A stretch of 64,000 bases of DNA from assembly GCA_936450465.1 (NCBI GenBank), contig OW388305.1, forward strand, positions 39,317,187 to 39,381,186, in the 5' to 3' direction. A program made the translations under genes and the position numbers. The notes beneath the pieces were generated by a model. That model had not been told where the DNA came from. It saw only the letters and a program-made list of their open reading frames with translations, and made no database searches. Shown here piece after piece: positions 41,601 to 44,600 of the stretch. The first letter of the stretch is position 1; every line of letters begins with the position of its first letter. The DNA comes from Gibbula magus (taxonomy: Eukaryota; Mollusca; Gastropoda; Trochida; Trochidae).

Positions 41601-44600
41601 CGATTCTATTTAACAATTCGTTCGTCTCTCTTTCTCAGTCCACATTCCGATCAGTCGATGGTTCCTCCCCGACCCGTGAATCGTTCCTCACTGTCCTCTC
41701 CATGATTGACGGTATCCTCATCCGTGCCACTCACCACACCATCATGGGAACCGCAACCCTCCGTGACATCAGTATGGACATCGCCGTGCCTCGTGCAAAT
41801 GGAAACCGACGTGCTGATGAAGTTGAACAGTGCATGTGCATGTGCATGTGCATGTGGACTCTCCTGCGAGGAGTGTGCTCCGGGGTATCTGAGGGTTGAG
41901 GAGTCCGGACCCAACAGAGGGCGCTGTGTGAGATGTAGCTGTAACGGACACGCCACGTCATGTGACCCCAACACTCGACGCTGTCTTGTTAGTATAGCTA
42001 ATTTTTGAGTGACTGTATATGCTTTCTTTTATATACTCAAAAAAAAGTTAACCCTAAACTGATTATGTCCTAGCCTTTATATTTCCAAAAATGTATGATA
42101 ATAAAAATGATACTTTATTATCCCAAAAGGAATTCACTTTGCATGATGACAGAGCTTGTGTACAATAAAAGAAAAAGAAAAGTTAAATATATACAAATAT
42201 AAACATAGGACAATCAAACGTGATGAAGTTAATGTCATTTAAAAGACGAATAGTACAATTAATAAATGTATTTTGATTTCTATTGGTTTTAAAACGCGGT
42301 AATAAATATCTCCTTCGAGAATGGGGCATGATATTTTCACAATGTATCATGTAATCTGGATCACACAAAATATTCAGTGATATATCCAAAAATCTTTTTT
42401 TATGAAGAGATGACAGATATGTAAACGAAACTCTTGTTAGCTATTTTACCGGGAATAAGATATCTTTTTTCTAACACATGTCAGATTTGGGTTAATATTT
42501 TTTGGGAATGTTTACACGAAAAATAGATCTAGCTAAACTTTGTGATTAAAACTAATGGATGGTAAATCTGAAACATGATTCACAATTTCCACTGGCTCGC
42601 GGTTGACTTTTTTTACCTTATTATCACAGGACTGTACTGACAACACAGAGGGTGATCGCTGTGATAGGTGTATCCCTGGTTACTATGGCAACCCCACAGT
42701 TGGAACACCCAATGACTGTAGGCCTTGCCCCTGTCCTCTCACTATTCCATCCAATCAGTGAGTAGGTTTTGATTTCATTAACTAATGAGAAGCTGTATCA
42801 TATTTTGATAATGGTCGTGATTTCATAAAGCGTCTCTAATAAGATTTTTATTCTCACAGAACATTTGAATTGACTCTATGTCATGACTGTATCATTTTTT
42901 CACCACTGTACCACAATGACACATAGTCGATAGTTCGTGGAGAATATGTAAATTATCATGACGTTCATAACCCTTAAAATTTACTTTCAGATTTTCTCGT
43001 ACATGTGAGCTTGACCCAAATGACAACCGAGTGACATGTACAAGATGCGTCATGGGATACACAGGACGAGATTGTGGAACGTAATTTACTATAAATGATA
43101 TCGTGAAGTAACCACAACATCAGTGAGTACGTAATGCAGTACATGGTAAACAGAGGCACAATTTGAATGATTTCTTTGCCAGGTGACACCACACTTTTCA
43201 GGACAAATGTCTCTGTAAGGGACAGTTCTAAGGAATCAACCCTTCAAAATATCTAGCCATTAAACAGATCACCCAACCGGGTGGAAAACCTCATCGATTG
43301 TTGCTGGACCCTACTGATAGCAGTCCACTGAGATATACACAGGACTATGTGCCAGAAGTATCTAAGTCTCTAATAAAAGTAACCCTTTACCTTAGATATA
43401 AAAAGACACTTGGTTATTTTTGTTCTTGTGTTTCATAAATGCATCTACTTGTTCTTCAGATGTGCTGAGAGATATGTTGGCAACCCTCGTGAACCCGGTG
43501 GTTCATGCGTGGATGGTGAGTTGAAATTAACATCTCTGGGTCAAACCCATTTTTTGAATGAGCTTGATCCACTCGTTTCCTGAGCTATCCATAACTGCAA
43601 GTGTCGTTATTTATTTTCATTTAAATTGAAACCAATGTTAGTACCGTTCTCGCAAGTCATCTAACAGTCCACTTATTCCATGTTTAAACTGCCAGGCAAA
43701 AGAAAGTACTTACTTCTGTTGATTTTATCATATGTATGATTTTCAATTGCAAATATATCAAGTTTTCGATGTAATAATCTAAAACTGAAAATACAGGTGT
43801 TTAGTCAGCAGTCAAAGAACACTTCAACAAGTTTTTTACATTTAAAAAAAGAAATTGAAAGTTTAAATTTCTTCAAAAATTTATTTTGTTGATACACAAT
43901 TGTTCATCGACATAAAAGACATATTATTTGTGAAAATTACTGAAGGTGCCTCATTCTGCACGTATTTACAAAATTTCAAACGTAGTTGGGGTGACATTGG
44001 TGTAAATTTATTGTTTTACCCCTGTTTTCATTAAACAAAATGATTGGCGACTGGACCGCTAAGACACAGTGGTAGGAGCTTACTACAATCGAACAAACGA
44101 ACAACGAAGAAAACTGCGATGCGAAGTTTAATTAACGCACTTAGTGAGGGGGGGGGGGGGGACCCTAGAAGGGTTCCCTGAGGATGTATGATGTTGGGCA
44201 AACAAGCGATTAGGTATATTAATATGGAGAGCCATAGTCGCCGATCTCGTAGGGATAAGAGCGATGAGGAGGAGGGAGGTCCACCGCCTTGTAGGCGTCT
44301 AGGACTGCCGATCTCAGATACACCCGCAACTGCCTCTTGTCGATCTTCTTGACACTTGTTTGTGAGTGAGGCTGTGCCTGCCCTGTCGTAGAGTTCGGAT
44401 GCACTCCGTGTAAATGCGTAGTTGCCACACCGGGCAGAGGAGACTGTTCTCCTCGTCCGAGAGGTCTATCGTGGATGATATAGCCGGTATGGTAAAGATC
44501 CTGCCGCACTCGTCTGCAGCCTGGTTCCTCACCTCGAAGCGGAGCAATTCAGCTCGCAGTTCCGATATCCTAGCAGAAGATCAGAAAGCCATCTTCACAG

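Noticed and set aside
41651..41974. Antisense frames over exon 21
   Set aside because: Mirror readings of a clear L4/LE exon and its CATGCA repeat; no domain.
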